Source of the DNA: Marinilabiliaceae bacterium JC040
GTDB taxonomy: Bacteria; Bacteroidota; Bacteroidia; Bacteroidales; Marinifilaceae
Length of the DNA: 64,000 nt
Direction of reading: 5' to 3'
Assembly (NCBI GenBank): GCA_022496785.1
Contig: SNAP01000009.1
Coordinates: 1 to 64,000, forward strand
Part shown: one piece after another, positions 8,329 through 17,326 of the stretch
How positions within the stretch are numbered: position 1 is the first letter of the stretch
Layout of the letters: each line of letters starts with the position of its first letter
The notes under the pieces: generated by a model
Told to the model about the DNA's origin: nothing
Databases searched by the model: none
Seen by the model: only the letters and a program-made list of their open reading frames with translations
Program-made: the position numbers and the translations under genes

Positions 8329-8418
8329 ATGCCAAGCGGAAAAAAAAGAAAAAGACATAAGATGGCTACTCACAAGCGTAAGAAAAGACTAAGAAAAAAT
8401 AGACACAAGAAAAAATAG
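8329..8418 (+). CDS. 29-residue very basic protein (COX24/AURKAIP1- or bS22-like)
   Basis: ATG at 8329 opens a 29-codon frame ending TAG. The protein starts MPSGKKRKRHK, ends KNRHKKK, and is more than half K, R and H. Its KRKKRLRKNR pattern resembles the COX24/AURKAIP1 C-terminal domain and tiny ribosomal proteins such as mycobacterial bS22. I recall similar short ORFs annotated as hypothetical in Bacteroidota. A strong Shine-Dalgarno AAAGGAG lies 8 bases before the start, unlike nearly all other starts I inspected here. It follows HU and precedes the RNase G/E gene. A ribosome-associated role is inference. Confidence 0.8.
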   Translation: MPSGKKRKRHKMATHKRKKRLRKNRHKKK

Positions 8419-8450
8419 TCTATTCTAAGCGTTAAGTGAAAGAATTAAAT

Positions 8451-8479
8451 AAACCTAAGGAGCTTAGCTCTTTAGGTTT
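8451..8479 (+). terminator. Hairpin between the small basic ORF and the RNase G/E gene
   Basis: AAACCTAAGGAGC (8451-8463) pairs with GCTCTTTAGGTTT (8467-8479) around a 3-base loop, giving 13 pairs including one G-T. It lacks a long T run. It may be a weak terminator, an attenuator or a processing site in the leader of the ribonuclease gene, 40 bases before its start. Confidence 0.5.
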
Positions 8480-8519
8480 GTTGTGTTAAAGGAAGCAGAA
8501 TTTTAAATTAGTTATTATA

Positions 8520-10061
8520 GTGAACAAAGAATTAATCATAGATGTAAGGGTAGATGAGATAGACATAGCAATGTTATCTGATAAAAAATTAATAGAACTT
8601 ACTAACCACAAGGTTAATAACAGCTTTGCAGTTGGAGATATATACCTAGGTAAAGTGAAAAAAATTATGCCTGGATTAAATGCTTCGTTTGTTGATATAG
8701 GCTATGAAAAAGATGCATTCCTTCATTATTTAGATTTAGGACCTCAATTCAAGTCGTTTCATAAATACCAACAAGAAACAGCCTCACGTAAAGGATTGTC
8801 TGTTTCTGATATAGAAATGGAAGAGAACATTGAGAAGAATGGTAAAATTAGCGATCTATTAACATCAGGTCAGTGGATTTTAGTACAAGTAACAAAAGAG
8901 CCAATTTCTACAAAAGGTCCTAGATTAACTTCAGAAATATCTGTTGCTGGAAGGAATATGGTATTAATGCCATTTTCTAATAAAGTTTCTATATCTACTA
9001 AAATTAAAGATTTAGCAGAAAAGAAACGATTAAAAAAATTGCTTCAAAGTATAATACCAAATAATTATGGTGTTATAATAAGAACTGCTGCTGTTGGTGC
9101 TACAGTAGAACAATTGGATACTGAGTTGAGTGAATTGATAAAGAAATTTGAAGATGCTTTTCTTAATTTCAGACAAATTACACCTCCAACTCTTGTATTA
9201 GGTGAGATAGATAGAACAGAAGCTATTGTTAGAGATGTTTTAAATTCGAATTTCGAAAAGATATTTGTTAACGATGGTGTCTTATATAAAGGTATAAAAG
9301 AATATATATCTACTATTTCTCCAGATAAAAAAAGCATAGTAAATTTCTATACCGACGAAAAACCAATTTTTGAAGAATTTGGTGTCACTCGTCAAATCAA
9401 ATCTTCTTTTGGAAAAACAGTTACTTTTAAAAGTGGTGCTTATTTAATTATTGAGCATACAGAAGCTTTGCACGTTATTGATGTAAATAGCGGTAATAGA
9501 GCTAAAGAAGTGGACCAAGAAAGTAATGCTATTGAAGTTAATCTTGCTGCTGCAGACGAAATTGCTCGTCAGTTAAGGTTAAGAGATATGGGAGGTATTA
9601 TTGTAATAGACTTTATTGATATGCATCAGCATGAAAATAGACAAAAGCTATTTGAGTATATGCGTGAAATAATGCAAGACGATTCAGCTAAACACACAAT
9701 ATTACCACTTACGAAGTTTGGTTTAATGCAAATAACTAGACAAAGAGTACGTTCTGAAGTTTCTGTTGATATAAAAGAAGAATGTCCATTTTGTAAAGGA
9801 ACTGGTCATGTTGAACCAGTTATCCAAATTGTAGATAAGATGGAAACAGATATTGAATATCTTTCTAGACATTCAAAAATAAAAACTCTTAAAATAGTTA
9901 TGCATCCTTTTATTGCGGCTTATCTTACAAGAGGATTCTATTCTATACGTAGAAGATTAAAGGTAAGATATGGTATAAAGATAAAAGTTGAAGAATCAAT
10001 GATGTTAGATCTTCATAAATATTCTATTTTAGATACTAAAGGTAATCCTGTAGAGTTTTAA
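8520..10061 (+). CDS. rng: Ribonuclease G/E
   Basis: This endoribonuclease of the RNase E/G family processes rRNA and decays mRNA. The 513-residue protein has the S1 domain near the N-terminus (FAVGDIYLGKVKKIMPGLNASFVDIG, about residues 36-110), the catalytic DNase I-like region with HVIDVNSGN and GGIIVIDFIDM, where the metal-binding acidic residues sit, and the zinc-link CPFCKGTGH near residue 425. The length fits RNase G without the long E-type C-terminal scaffold. The start is GTG with no obvious Shine-Dalgarno, downstream of a strong hairpin that might regulate it, as the rne leader does in E. coli. Confidence 0.93.
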   Translation: MNKELIIDVRVDEIDIAMLSDKKLIELTNHKVNNSFAVGDIYLGKVKKIMPGLNASFVDIGYEKDAFLHYLDLGPQFKSFHKYQQETASRKGLSVSDIEMEENIEKNGKISDLLTSGQWILVQVTKEPISTKGPRLTSEISVAGRNMVLMPFSNKVSISTKIKDLAEKKRLKKLLQSIIPNNYGVIIRTAAVGATVEQLDTELSELIKKFEDAFLNFRQITPPTLVLGEIDRTEAIVRDVLNSNFEKIFVNDGVLYKGIKEYISTISPDKKSIVNFYTDEKPIFEEFGVTRQIKSSFGKTVTFKSGAYLIIEHTEALHVIDVNSGNRAKEVDQESNAIEVNLAAADEIARQLRLRDMGGIIVIDFIDMHQHENRQKLFEYMREIMQDDSAKHTILPLTKFGLMQITRQRVRSEVSVDIKEECPFCKGTGHVEPVIQIVDKMETDIEYLSRHSKIKTLKIVMHPFIAAYLTRGFYSIRRRLKVRYGIKIKVEESMMLDLHKYSILDTKGNPVEF

Positions 10062-10223
10062 TCTTAAAAAAATATCCAAAAGATTCACTAAAAAAACGTT
10101 AATAATAAGTAACTGCTGTTAAATTTGCTTATACTTTTTTATATTTGTTTCATGTTAATTGAGTGAGCTTATCACTTATTAAGCATAAATAATGGAAACG
10201 AATTATAATTAAAAGTACAGTTG

Positions 10224-12245
10224 ATGAAGAAATTAATTCTAGCTATTGTATGTATGTTCACACTAACACTTACATCTCTAGCACAATTCGAACAGCCTGC
10301 TGTTTGGAAATTCTCAGTAAAAAAAACCAGTGAGTTAGAAAGAGAATTAGTATTCTCTGGAACAATTGAAGCAAATTGGCATGTCTATTCTATGTTTACT
10401 CCAGATGGAGGACCAATGAAGGCATCTTTCGAATTAGAAAAATCTGATTTGTATTCTCTTGTAGGGAAACCTGTTGAAACTCTTAAACCTCATAAAGAGC
10501 ATGATAAAATTTTTGGTGTAGATGTTCTTTTCTACGAAGGTAAAATGATTATCAAGCAAAAGATTAAGGTACATTCAAAAAAAGATTTTCAAATTACTGG
10601 ATCTCTATCATATCAGGCATGTCAAGATGGAAAATGTGTTGTTTTCGAACCTGAATTTACTCTTAATGTAAAAGGTAGCGATAAAGCTGAGATTAAATCT
10701 GCAGCACCAAAAAAAGAAGATAATAAGATAGTTAATGAAGAAGATACTAAAGAAGATTCTTCTATATGGGCTTTCTTTTGGTTAGCATTTGTTGGAGGTT
10801 TATTAGCTGTTATTATGCCATGTGTATTTCCTATGATTCCTATGACTGTTTCATTTTTTATGCATAGTGATAGTAATAAAGCAAAAGCTCGTGCAAAAGC
10901 TCTTTTCTTTTCTTTCTCTATTATAGCTATTTATACTGCTTTAGGATTATTTATTTCTATGGTCTTAGGTGCAGATTTCATAAACTGGTTAAGTACTAAC
11001 TGGGTACCAAACTTATTATTCTTTATCATTTTTATGATATTTGCGGCATCATTCTTTGGAGCATTTGAAATTGTACTTCCAAGTTGGATAGTAAGCAAAT
11101 CTGATAAGCAAGCAGATAAGGGTGGATATATTGGTGCTTTCTTTATGGCATTTACTCTTGTTCTTGTTTCTTTCTCTTGTACAGCTCCTATTGTTGGAAA
11201 TATATTAGTTGAAGCAGCTAGAGGTGCTATTTTACGTCCAATTATTGGTATGTTTGGTTTCTCTCTTGCAGTAGCTCTTCCATTTGGATTCTTTGCATTC
11301 TTCCCTTCTAGATTACAAAAATTACCTAAATCAGGTGGTTGGTTAAATTCAGTGAAAGTTGTATTAGGATTCATAGAGGTAGCATTAGGATTCAAATTCT
11401 TAATGGTTATTGATCAAACTTATCATTTAGGAATTTTAGACAGAGAAATCTATATTGCTATCTGGATTGTAGTATTTACTTTAATGGGATTCTATTTATT
11501 AGGTAAAATTAAATTTGCTCACGATAGCGAAGTAAAACATATTGGAGTTTTCAGATTATTATGTGTTATTGCTACATTTACATTTGTAGTGTATTTAATA
11601 CCTGGAATGATTGGTGCTCCTTTAAAAGCTTTAGCTGGATATATGCCTCCTCAAGAAACAATTGATTTTGATGTAAATAAGATTGTTAGAGACAATGCCA
11701 AAGAAATTATTAAAAAAGGTGTTAGTGTAAATGGAAGTGCTGATGTTTCAGAAACACCAAAATATGGAGAATTCCTTCATTTACCACACGGTTTAGAAGG
11801 TTACTTCGATTATGACCAAGCAGTAAGAGTTGCTAAAAAAGCTAATAAGCCATTATTTATTGATTTTACAGGTCACGGATGTGTAAACTGTAGAGAAATG
11901 GAACAAACAGTTTGGGCTAATCCTAGAGTAAAGAAAATTCTTGAAGAAGAATATATAATTTGTGCTCTATATGTTGATGATAAAGCTAGTATACCAGAAA
12001 GTGATTGGATTACTAGAGAAGATGGTAAAGTTCTTAAAAAATTAGGATCTAAGAATTCTTATTTCCAAATTAAGAATTTCGAATCTAACGCACAACCTAA
12101 TTATATATTATTAGATTATAGAGTTGATTCTAATAATTTAAAATCAGGAGTATTAGCTCCATCTAGAGGTCATAACCTAAACATAGATGAATTTGTTGCA
12201 TTCCTTAAAAAAGGAGTTGAGAACTATAAGAAACGTTCAAAATAA
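10224..12245 (+). CDS. dsbD: DsbD-like thiol:disulfide interchange protein
   Basis: The protein carries electrons across the inner membrane to reduce periplasmic disulfides. In order it shows a signal peptide (MKKLILAIVCMFTLTLTSLA), a periplasmic DsbD alpha-like domain with the Cys pair in ACQDGKC, and a central membrane domain of about eight helices with the two redox cysteines in MPCVFPM and FSCTAP. A C-terminal thioredoxin domain with CVNC follows (FTGHGCVNCREME). Its 673 residues exceed E. coli DsbD by about 100. I place the start at ATG 10224 rather than the TTG one codon upstream. A terminator follows. Confidence 0.9.
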   Translation: MKKLILAIVCMFTLTLTSLAQFEQPAVWKFSVKKTSELERELVFSGTIEANWHVYSMFTPDGGPMKASFELEKSDLYSLVGKPVETLKPHKEHDKIFGVDVLFYEGKMIIKQKIKVHSKKDFQITGSLSYQACQDGKCVVFEPEFTLNVKGSDKAEIKSAAPKKEDNKIVNEEDTKEDSSIWAFFWLAFVGGLLAVIMPCVFPMIPMTVSFFMHSDSNKAKARAKALFFSFSIIAIYTALGLFISMVLGADFINWLSTNWVPNLLFFIIFMIFAASFFGAFEIVLPSWIVSKSDKQADKGGYIGAFFMAFTLVLVSFSCTAPIVGNILVEAARGAILRPIIGMFGFSLAVALPFGFFAFFPSRLQKLPKSGGWLNSVKVVLGFIEVALGFKFLMVIDQTYHLGILDREIYIAIWIVVFTLMGFYLLGKIKFAHDSEVKHIGVFRLLCVIATFTFVVYLIPGMIGAPLKALAGYMPPQETIDFDVNKIVRDNAKEIIKKGVSVNGSADVSETPKYGEFLHLPHGLEGYFDYDQAVRVAKKANKPLFIDFTGHGCVNCREMEQTVWANPRVKKILEEEYIICALYVDDKASIPESDWITREDGKVLKKLGSKNSYFQIKNFESNAQPNYILLDYRVDSNNLKSGVLAPSRGHNLNIDEFVAFLKKGVENYKKRSK

Positions 12246-12264
12246 TATTAAATCTATATAATTA

Positions 12265-12300
12265 AAAATAGAATCCTTGAAAAAGGGTTCTATTTTTTTT
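12265..12300 (+). terminator. Terminator of the DsbD-like gene
   Basis: AAAATAGAATCCTT (12265-12278) pairs with AAGGGTTCTATTTT (12283-12296), followed by Ts, 20 bases after the stop. Confidence 0.85.
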
Positions 12301-12305
12301 TATCC

Positions 12306-12343
12306 AAAAATAATGGTGTACCAATTATTTTGATACACCATTA
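12306..12343 (-). terminator. Terminator of fabD
   Basis: TAATGGTGTA (12311-12320) and TACACCATTA (12334-12343) form a perfect 10-bp stem. Read on the minus strand it ends in a run of Ts, just after the fabD stop. Confidence 0.75.
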
Positions 12344-12364
12344 AAAACTTAAAGTCTAATAAAA

Positions 12365-13252
12365 TTATCCTTGGAAAGAATCAACTCCATTAGTTTCAAT
12401 TTTTCTGTCTACTTTTTTAACTAGACCTTGAAGAACTTTTCCAGGACCAACTTCAGTGAAAGATGTTGTTCCGTCAGCAATCATATTAGTCATGATTTGA
12501 GTCCATTTTACTGGTGCTGTAAGTTGAGCTACTAAGTTTTTCTTAATAATTTCAGGATCAGTAGTAGATTTAGCGTCAACGTTTTGATAGATAGGACATG
12601 TTGGAACACTAAATGTTGTGTTTTTGATAGCTTCAGCTAATTCTTCTCTTGCAGGCTCCATAAATGGAGAATGGAATGCTCCACCAACCTTTAAAGGAAG
12701 AGCTCTTTTAGCTCCAGCTTCTTTTAATTTTTCGCATGCTAATTCGATACCTTTCATGCTTCCAGAAATCACTAATTGTCCAGGACAGTTGTAATTAGCA
12801 GGAATAACTACTTCTTCAATGCTTTCACAAACATCTTCTACAGTCTTATCGTCAAGACCGATGATAGCAGCCATTGTAGATTGTTCTATTTCACATGCTT
12901 TTTGCATTGCTTGTGCTCTTTGAGATACTAATTTAAGACCATCTTCAAAGTTTAAAGCTCCGCAAGCTACTAATGCAGAAAATTCTCCTAATGAGTGACC
13001 AGCAACTACTTCAGGAGTAAAATCTTTTAGTGTTTTTGCTAATAATACAGAATGCAAGAAAATTGCAGGTTGAGTAACTTTAGTTTGTCTCAAGTCCTCG
13101 TCTGTACCATTAAACATGATTTCAGTGATATCAAAACCTAAGATTTCATTTGCTTTTTCAAATAATTCTTTGGCAATTTCTGAATTCTCATATAAATCTT
13201 TACCCATACCTGGGAATTGTGCTCCTTGTCCAGGAAAAACAAATGCTTTCAT
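12365..13252 (-). CDS. fabD: ACP S-malonyltransferase FabD
   Basis: FabD moves malonyl groups from CoA to acyl carrier protein to start fatty-acid elongation. The 295-residue protein shows the acyltransferase fold with the oxyanion glutamine in FPGQGAQ (residues 7-12), nucleophile Ser87 in GHSLGE, and the catalytic His in GGAFHSPFM near residue 198. GPGKVLQGL is near the C-terminus. The length is typical. It is followed by its own terminator. No other fatty-acid genes flank it; folE lies 35 bases upstream on the same strand and may share its transcript. Confidence 0.95.
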   Translation of the reverse strand: MKAFVFPGQGAQFPGMGKDLYENSEIAKELFEKANEILGFDITEIMFNGTDEDLRQTKVTQPAIFLHSVLLAKTLKDFTPEVVAGHSLGEFSALVACGALNFEDGLKLVSQRAQAMQKACEIEQSTMAAIIGLDDKTVEDVCESIEEVVIPANYNCPGQLVISGSMKGIELACEKLKEAGAKRALPLKVGGAFHSPFMEPAREELAEAIKNTTFSVPTCPIYQNVDAKSTTDPEIIKKNLVAQLTAPVKWTQIMTNMIADGTTSFTEVGPGKVLQGLVKKVDRKIETNGVDSFQG

Positions 13253-13287
13253 ATTATTTTGTTTAAATTATTGTATTATAAAATGTC

Positions 13288-13911
13288 TTAATGCATTTTA
13301 TTACTAATAAGTCTTATGAATTCTTCTCTAGTAGCTAAGTTTTTAAACGCACCACTAAAGTCTGATGTTGTAGTAACAGAATTTTGTTTTTGAACTCCTC
13401 TCATTATCATACACATATGTTGAGCTTCAATAACAACGGCTACTCCAAGAGGATCTAAAGTCTCTTGTATACATTCTTTAATTTGAGTTGTTAATCTTTC
13501 TTGAACTTGAAAACGTCGAGAGAAAGCTTCTACTACTCGCGCAATTTTACTAAGTCCTGTAATTTGTCCATTAGGGATATAAGCAACATGGGCTTTACCA
13601 TAAAAAGGAAGTAAATGATGTTCACAAAGAGAAAAAATATCAATATCCTTCACTATAACCATTTGTCTATAATCTTCTTTAAACATTGCAGAACGCAAAA
13701 TTGATTCTGGATCCATATTGTATCCTTGAGTCATAAATTGCATTGCTTTTGCTACTCTTAAAGGAGTTTTTTGAAGACCTTCTCTTTCTGCGTCTTCTCC
13801 AACAAGGCTAATAATTTCTTTATAGTGTTTTGCCATGTCTAGGGTTGCATTATCATCAAATCTTTCAATTTTCTGAAACCCCATATTTGGTTTGTTAATT
13901 GTAAATTCCAT
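13288..13911 (-). CDS. folE: GTP cyclohydrolase I FolE
   Basis: FolE opens the GTP imidazole ring to give dihydroneopterin triphosphate, the precursor of folate and of queuosine (the QueD substrate made by the operon at the start of the window). The 207-residue protein has the zinc and catalytic motifs [18 protein letters not shown] and [14 protein letters not shown] and the substrate motif [20 protein letters not shown]. The N-terminal 25 residues are less conserved, as in the family. It is upstream of fabD on the same strand. Confidence 0.95.
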   Translation of the reverse strand: MEFTINKPNMGFQKIERFDDNATLDMAKHYKEIISLVGEDAEREGLQKTPLRVAKAMQFMTQGYNMDPESILRSAMFKEDYRQMVIVKDIDIFSLCEHHLLPFYGKAHVAYIPNGQITGLSKIARVVEAFSRRFQVQERLTTQIKECIQETLDPLGVAVVIEAQHMCMIMRGVQKQNSVTTTSDFSGAFKNLATREEFIRLISNKMH

Positions 13912-13976
13912 ATATTTAAAACTTTAATGTCGCAAGGTAAATATTTTTATAAAAAAATCACATTTCTATACAATCT

Positions 13977-15284
13977 TTATTTAGAATCTCGGTAGATTAC
14001 TCTAGGGGATAATATCATTAAAACTAATCCTCTTGTTAGCATAAACAATATAAGAGATAGCCATAAACTATGATTACCAATTATAGGATAACTTATAAAT
14101 AATACGGGGAAGAAGATTGCTAATGCAGCTATAAGCATTGAATTTCTCATTTCTATTGATGCAGTAGCACCTATAAAAATTCCATCCCAAATAAAAGCAC
14201 CAAATGCTGCTATTGGTAGTATAATTATCCAGTATATATATTCTTTAGATTGTTCTATTAATGCTTTGTCGTTGGTTAATATGTATAAGATATTCTCTTT
14301 GAATATTAAATATACAATAGAGAATATTAATGACATTATAAAACCTATTTTTAATAGTTTTTTTATGCAGATTTTTAGTGATTTATAATCGCCTGCACCA
14401 ATAAATCGACCCACAAGAGCTTCAGCAGCGTATGCAAATCCATCAATTAAATATGAAAAGATATGTAGGAATTGTAGTAATAAACTATTTATTGCAAGAA
14501 CATTTTTACTTATAGAAGCCGACTTATAAGTTATAAATGTAAAGACACTAATAACACAAATTGTTCTAATAAATATATCTTTACTAACATTGAAGAATTT
14601 ATATATATCTTTTAATTTTCGAACTTGATATAGCGACCAATATTTAAATGTTTTTCTATAGTATTTAAGGAGTATAAATATTGCGCAAATAAATCCTGTA
14701 TATTGAGCAAGAAGAGTTCCAAGAGCCACACCTTCAGATTTCATTCCTAATACTAATACAAAGAATGCTGAAAACGCAAAATTTAGAATGTTCACTAATA
14801 TGGATATAATCATCGGAGATTTAGCATTTTGCATTCCGATAAACCATCCTAGAAGGCTATACAAACCTATTGTTGCAGGTGCAGCCCATATTCGTATATA
14901 AAAATACTCTTTAGCTAATTCTTTAACTTCAGGTTCTGTTTGTATAATAGAGAAAGCTAATTTCTCTATAGGAATTTGAAGAGCTAGAATAAGTAAACTT
15001 CCTGTTATAGCTACAAACAAAGAATGAGATAGACATGTTAAACTTTTGGTAAAATTTCTTTTCCCATATGCTTGAGCTGTAAATCCTGTAGTTGTCATTC
15101 TCAAAAAGACAAACGACATATATATGAAATTAAATATCATACCACCAAGAGCTATAGCTGAAACATAGTTAATAGCCTCTGTTTTAAGGTATCCAACTAA
15201 TGCCATATCAATCATTCCTGCTATTGGAACACTGATATTGCTTATTATATTTGGTATTGCTAATTTTAGAATTTTCTTATTCAT
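13977..15284 (-). CDS. MATE-family multidrug/sodium exporter (DinF-like)
   Basis: This 435-residue integral membrane protein has about 12 predicted helices in two similar halves, the arrangement of MATE antiporters. It begins KILKLAIPNIISNISVPIAGMIDMALVGYL, which matches the DinF subgroup pattern, and the second half contains DGFAYAAEALVGRFIGAGD. Such proteins export drugs or toxic metabolites using sodium or proton gradients. It is probably a single gene, divergent from sodB. The substrate cannot be read from the sequence. Confidence 0.88.
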   Translation of the reverse strand: MNKKILKLAIPNIISNISVPIAGMIDMALVGYLKTEAINYVSAIALGGMIFNFIYMSFVFLRMTTTGFTAQAYGKRNFTKSLTCLSHSLFVAITGSLLILALQIPIEKLAFSIIQTEPEVKELAKEYFYIRIWAAPATIGLYSLLGWFIGMQNAKSPMIISILVNILNFAFSAFFVLVLGMKSEGVALGTLLAQYTGFICAIFILLKYYRKTFKYWSLYQVRKLKDIYKFFNVSKDIFIRTICVISVFTFITYKSASISKNVLAINSLLLQFLHIFSYLIDGFAYAAEALVGRFIGAGDYKSLKICIKKLLKIGFIMSLIFSIVYLIFKENILYILTNDKALIEQSKEYIYWIIILPIAAFGAFIWDGIFIGATASIEMRNSMLIAALAIFFPVLFISYPIIGNHSLWLSLILFMLTRGLVLMILSPRVIYRDSK

Positions 15285-15393
15285 GGTGCAAATATCTCAA
15301 AATTTATGAGAATCATTAAATTATTTACATTATTTAGTTTTTGAGATTGGAAAATTATTGTAACTTTTACCTAAATTTATAAAACACACTATT

Positions 15394-15969
15394 ATGAAAT
15401 TCGAATTACCAAAATTACCTTATGAAATTGATGGTTTAGAACCATTTATGAGTAAAGAAACAATAGAATACCACTATGGTAAACACCACCAAGCTTATAC
15501 AAATAATTTAAATAAGTTGATAGAAGGAACAGAATTTGAGAATGCTCCTCTTGAAGAGATAATCAAAAAGTCTGAAGGTGGGATATTTAACAATGCAGCT
15601 CAATATTATAATCATACTTTCTTTTTTGAAGCTTTAAGACGCGATGGTCAAGAAGGACCTAGTGGTGAATTATTAAAGTTGATTGATAAAAAATATGGTT
15701 GCTTCGAATCGTTTAAAGAGCAATTTAGTGCTAAAGCTGCTACTCTTTTTGGTTCTGGTTGGACTTGGTTAATTGTTGATGCTGATGGATCATTAGATAT
15801 TATGCAAACATCTAATGCTGATACTCCTATTCGTGAAGATTTAAAACCTTTAATGTGTATTGATGTATGGGAGCATGCTTACTATATTGATTATAGAAAT
15901 GCTCGTCCTAGTTTTATTTCTAGATTCTGGGAAATCGTTAATTGGGAGGTTGTAGAATCAAGATTATAA
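15394..15969 (+). CDS. sodB: Superoxide dismutase, probably iron type
   Basis: This enzyme converts superoxide to peroxide and oxygen. The 191-residue protein has all four metal ligands: H27, H74 (in NAAQYYNHTFF), D157 and H161 (in DVWEHAYYIDY). Q70 in the NAAQ motif, next to the ligand His, is the position of the active-site glutamine in Fe-type enzymes, so iron is favoured, although Bacteroidota enzymes are often cambialistic. It lacks a signal peptide, so it is cytoplasmic. It is a single gene with a strong terminator, beside hydF, whose hydrogenase product would be oxygen-sensitive. Confidence 0.95.
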   Translation: MKFELPKLPYEIDGLEPFMSKETIEYHYGKHHQAYTNNLNKLIEGTEFENAPLEEIIKKSEGGIFNNAAQYYNHTFFFEALRRDGQEGPSGELLKLIDKKYGCFESFKEQFSAKAATLFGSGWTWLIVDADGSLDIMQTSNADTPIREDLKPLMCIDVWEHAYYIDYRNARPSFISRFWEIVNWEVVESRL

Positions 15970-15990
15970 TTAATTATTTATAATAAAATG

Positions 15991-16025
15991 AAAGCCGAGA
16001 TCTTTATTAAAGATCTCGGCTTTTT
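15991..16025. terminator. Terminator of sodB
   Basis: AAAGCCGAGATCTT (15991-16004) pairs with AAGATCTCGGC and following Ts (16010-16025). It is flanked by A and T runs, so it could work in both directions between the convergent sodB and hydF genes. Confidence 0.85.
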
Positions 16026-16099
16026 GGTATGTACTTTTGGTGTACTTTCTCCGTCTAAAATGGGACTTAATACGGACTTGATACGGAGAGGGTAGGTCT
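16023..16099 (+). repeat. Array of 11-bp repeats in strict register (site 1)
   Basis: Between convergent sodB and hydF the sequence divides into consecutive 11-mers: TTTGGTATGTA, CTTTTGGTGTA, CTTTCTCCGTC, TAAAATGGGAC, TTAATACGGAC, TTGATACGGAG, AGGGTAGGTCT. Neighbouring units resemble each other, and 11 bp is about one helical turn. It is more GC-rich than its surroundings and ends in GGAGAGGGTAGG (16085-16096). A related array at 55169-55279 ends in GGAGATGGTAGG. The function is unknown: a mobile-element scar, a recombinase site, or a site for an oligomeric binding protein. Confidence 0.65.
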
Positions 16100-16104
16100 A
16101 AAAA

Positions 16105-17307
16105 TTAGTCTATCTCTCTAAAAGGAGCTACCGCTCTTTTAAAAATACCATGTATATACGCAATCATCATTCCGTAATTTGCAACAGGAATTCCTGCTTC
16201 AATTGCTGGTTGTAATCTGCTTTCAAGTTGTTTTCTTGTAATCATACATCCACCACAATGAATTATTAAAGCATATTCATTTATATCTCTTTTAATTTCT
16301 GAAAGTCCTGATATAACTTCAAATTTTAAATCTTTTTTAGTGTATTTAGTCATCCAATTAGGAAGTTTAACTCTACCAATATCTTCGCATGAAACATGGT
16401 GAGAACAAGCCTCTAAGATTAATACTCTATCTCCATCTTTAAGTTTATCTATTTGAGGAGTTCCTTTTATATATTCATTAAAGTTTCCTTTGAAGCGAGC
16501 TAGAACAGTGCTAAAACTTGTTAGTTCAATATCTTCAGGAATTAATTTATCTGCTTCTTTAAATATTTGACTATCAGTAATAACTAATCTAGGCTTAATA
16601 CCAGTCGTTTTAAGGAAGTTTTCAACTTGTTCGGGTTGTATTACAATATTAGTGCAATAGTTGTCTAAAACGTCTCTAATGAGCTGAACTTGAGGAAGAA
16701 TCATTCTACCTACAGGAGCTTCTGAGTCGATTGGGCATATTAGCATCACAATATCATCCTCTTTAAGAAGGTCACCTATAACTGAAGTATTCTTATGAGA
16801 TAGATTTTTTGCTAGCTCTTTAATCTTTTCTATTAATAGATTTTGATTGGGATTTATAGCCGAATAATTAATAACTTCTGTTTTAAGTTCATTCTTAACA
16901 TATTCTATTGTTTCCTTTTTTAAAGGACATATGTCAGATTTATTATTAATTACTAGATATGGAACTTTTCTATAGTTCAATTCTTTGATTATAGATTGGT
17001 CAAAATCGGTTAATTCACTATTATTTATAACAAGTATAGCAAAATCGATAGTGGATATAGTGTGAAGAGTTTTCTTAATTCTTTCTTTACCTAAATCGCC
17101 ATTGTCATCAACACCTGCAGTGTCAATTAGTATAGCTGGTGCAAAATCTAGAATTTCATATGATTTTTTAACTGGATCGGTTGTTGTTCCAGGAGTTTCA
17201 GAAACAATTGCTATTTCTTGTCCTGTAATGGAATTTATTAAAGAACTTTTCCCCATATTTCTTTTTCCATAAATTCCAATGTGAAGTTTGTTGTCCTTAG
17301 TACTCAT
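16105..17307 (-). CDS. hydF: [FeFe]-hydrogenase maturation GTPase HydF
   Basis: HydF is the scaffold on which the di-iron subcluster of [FeFe]-hydrogenase is built before transfer to HydA. The 400-residue protein has a GTPase domain (GKRNMGKSSLI near residue 14, SETPGTTTDPV, DTAGVDD, NNKSD), a dimerisation domain, and the cluster-binding motif ACSH near residue 300 followed about 50 residues later by HCGGCM. This is the CxH...HCxxC pattern that distinguishes HydF from ordinary GTPases. It lies 19 bases downstream of the response-regulator gene on the same strand. hydE, hydG and hydA are not in this window. Confidence 0.95.
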   Translation of the reverse strand: MSTKDNKLHIGIYGKRNMGKSSLINSITGQEIAIVSETPGTTTDPVKKSYEILDFAPAILIDTAGVDDNGDLGKERIKKTLHTISTIDFAILVINNSELTDFDQSIIKELNYRKVPYLVINNKSDICPLKKETIEYVKNELKTEVINYSAINPNQNLLIEKIKELAKNLSHKNTSVIGDLLKEDDIVMLICPIDSEAPVGRMILPQVQLIRDVLDNYCTNIVIQPEQVENFLKTTGIKPRLVITDSQIFKEADKLIPEDIELTSFSTVLARFKGNFNEYIKGTPQIDKLKDGDRVLILEACSHHVSCEDIGRVKLPNWMTKYTKKDLKFEVISGLSEIKRDINEYALIIHCGGCMITRKQLESRLQPAIEAGIPVANYGMMIAYIHGIFKRAVAPFREID

Positions 17308-17326
17308 TTATGTGTGTTTTTAGTTT

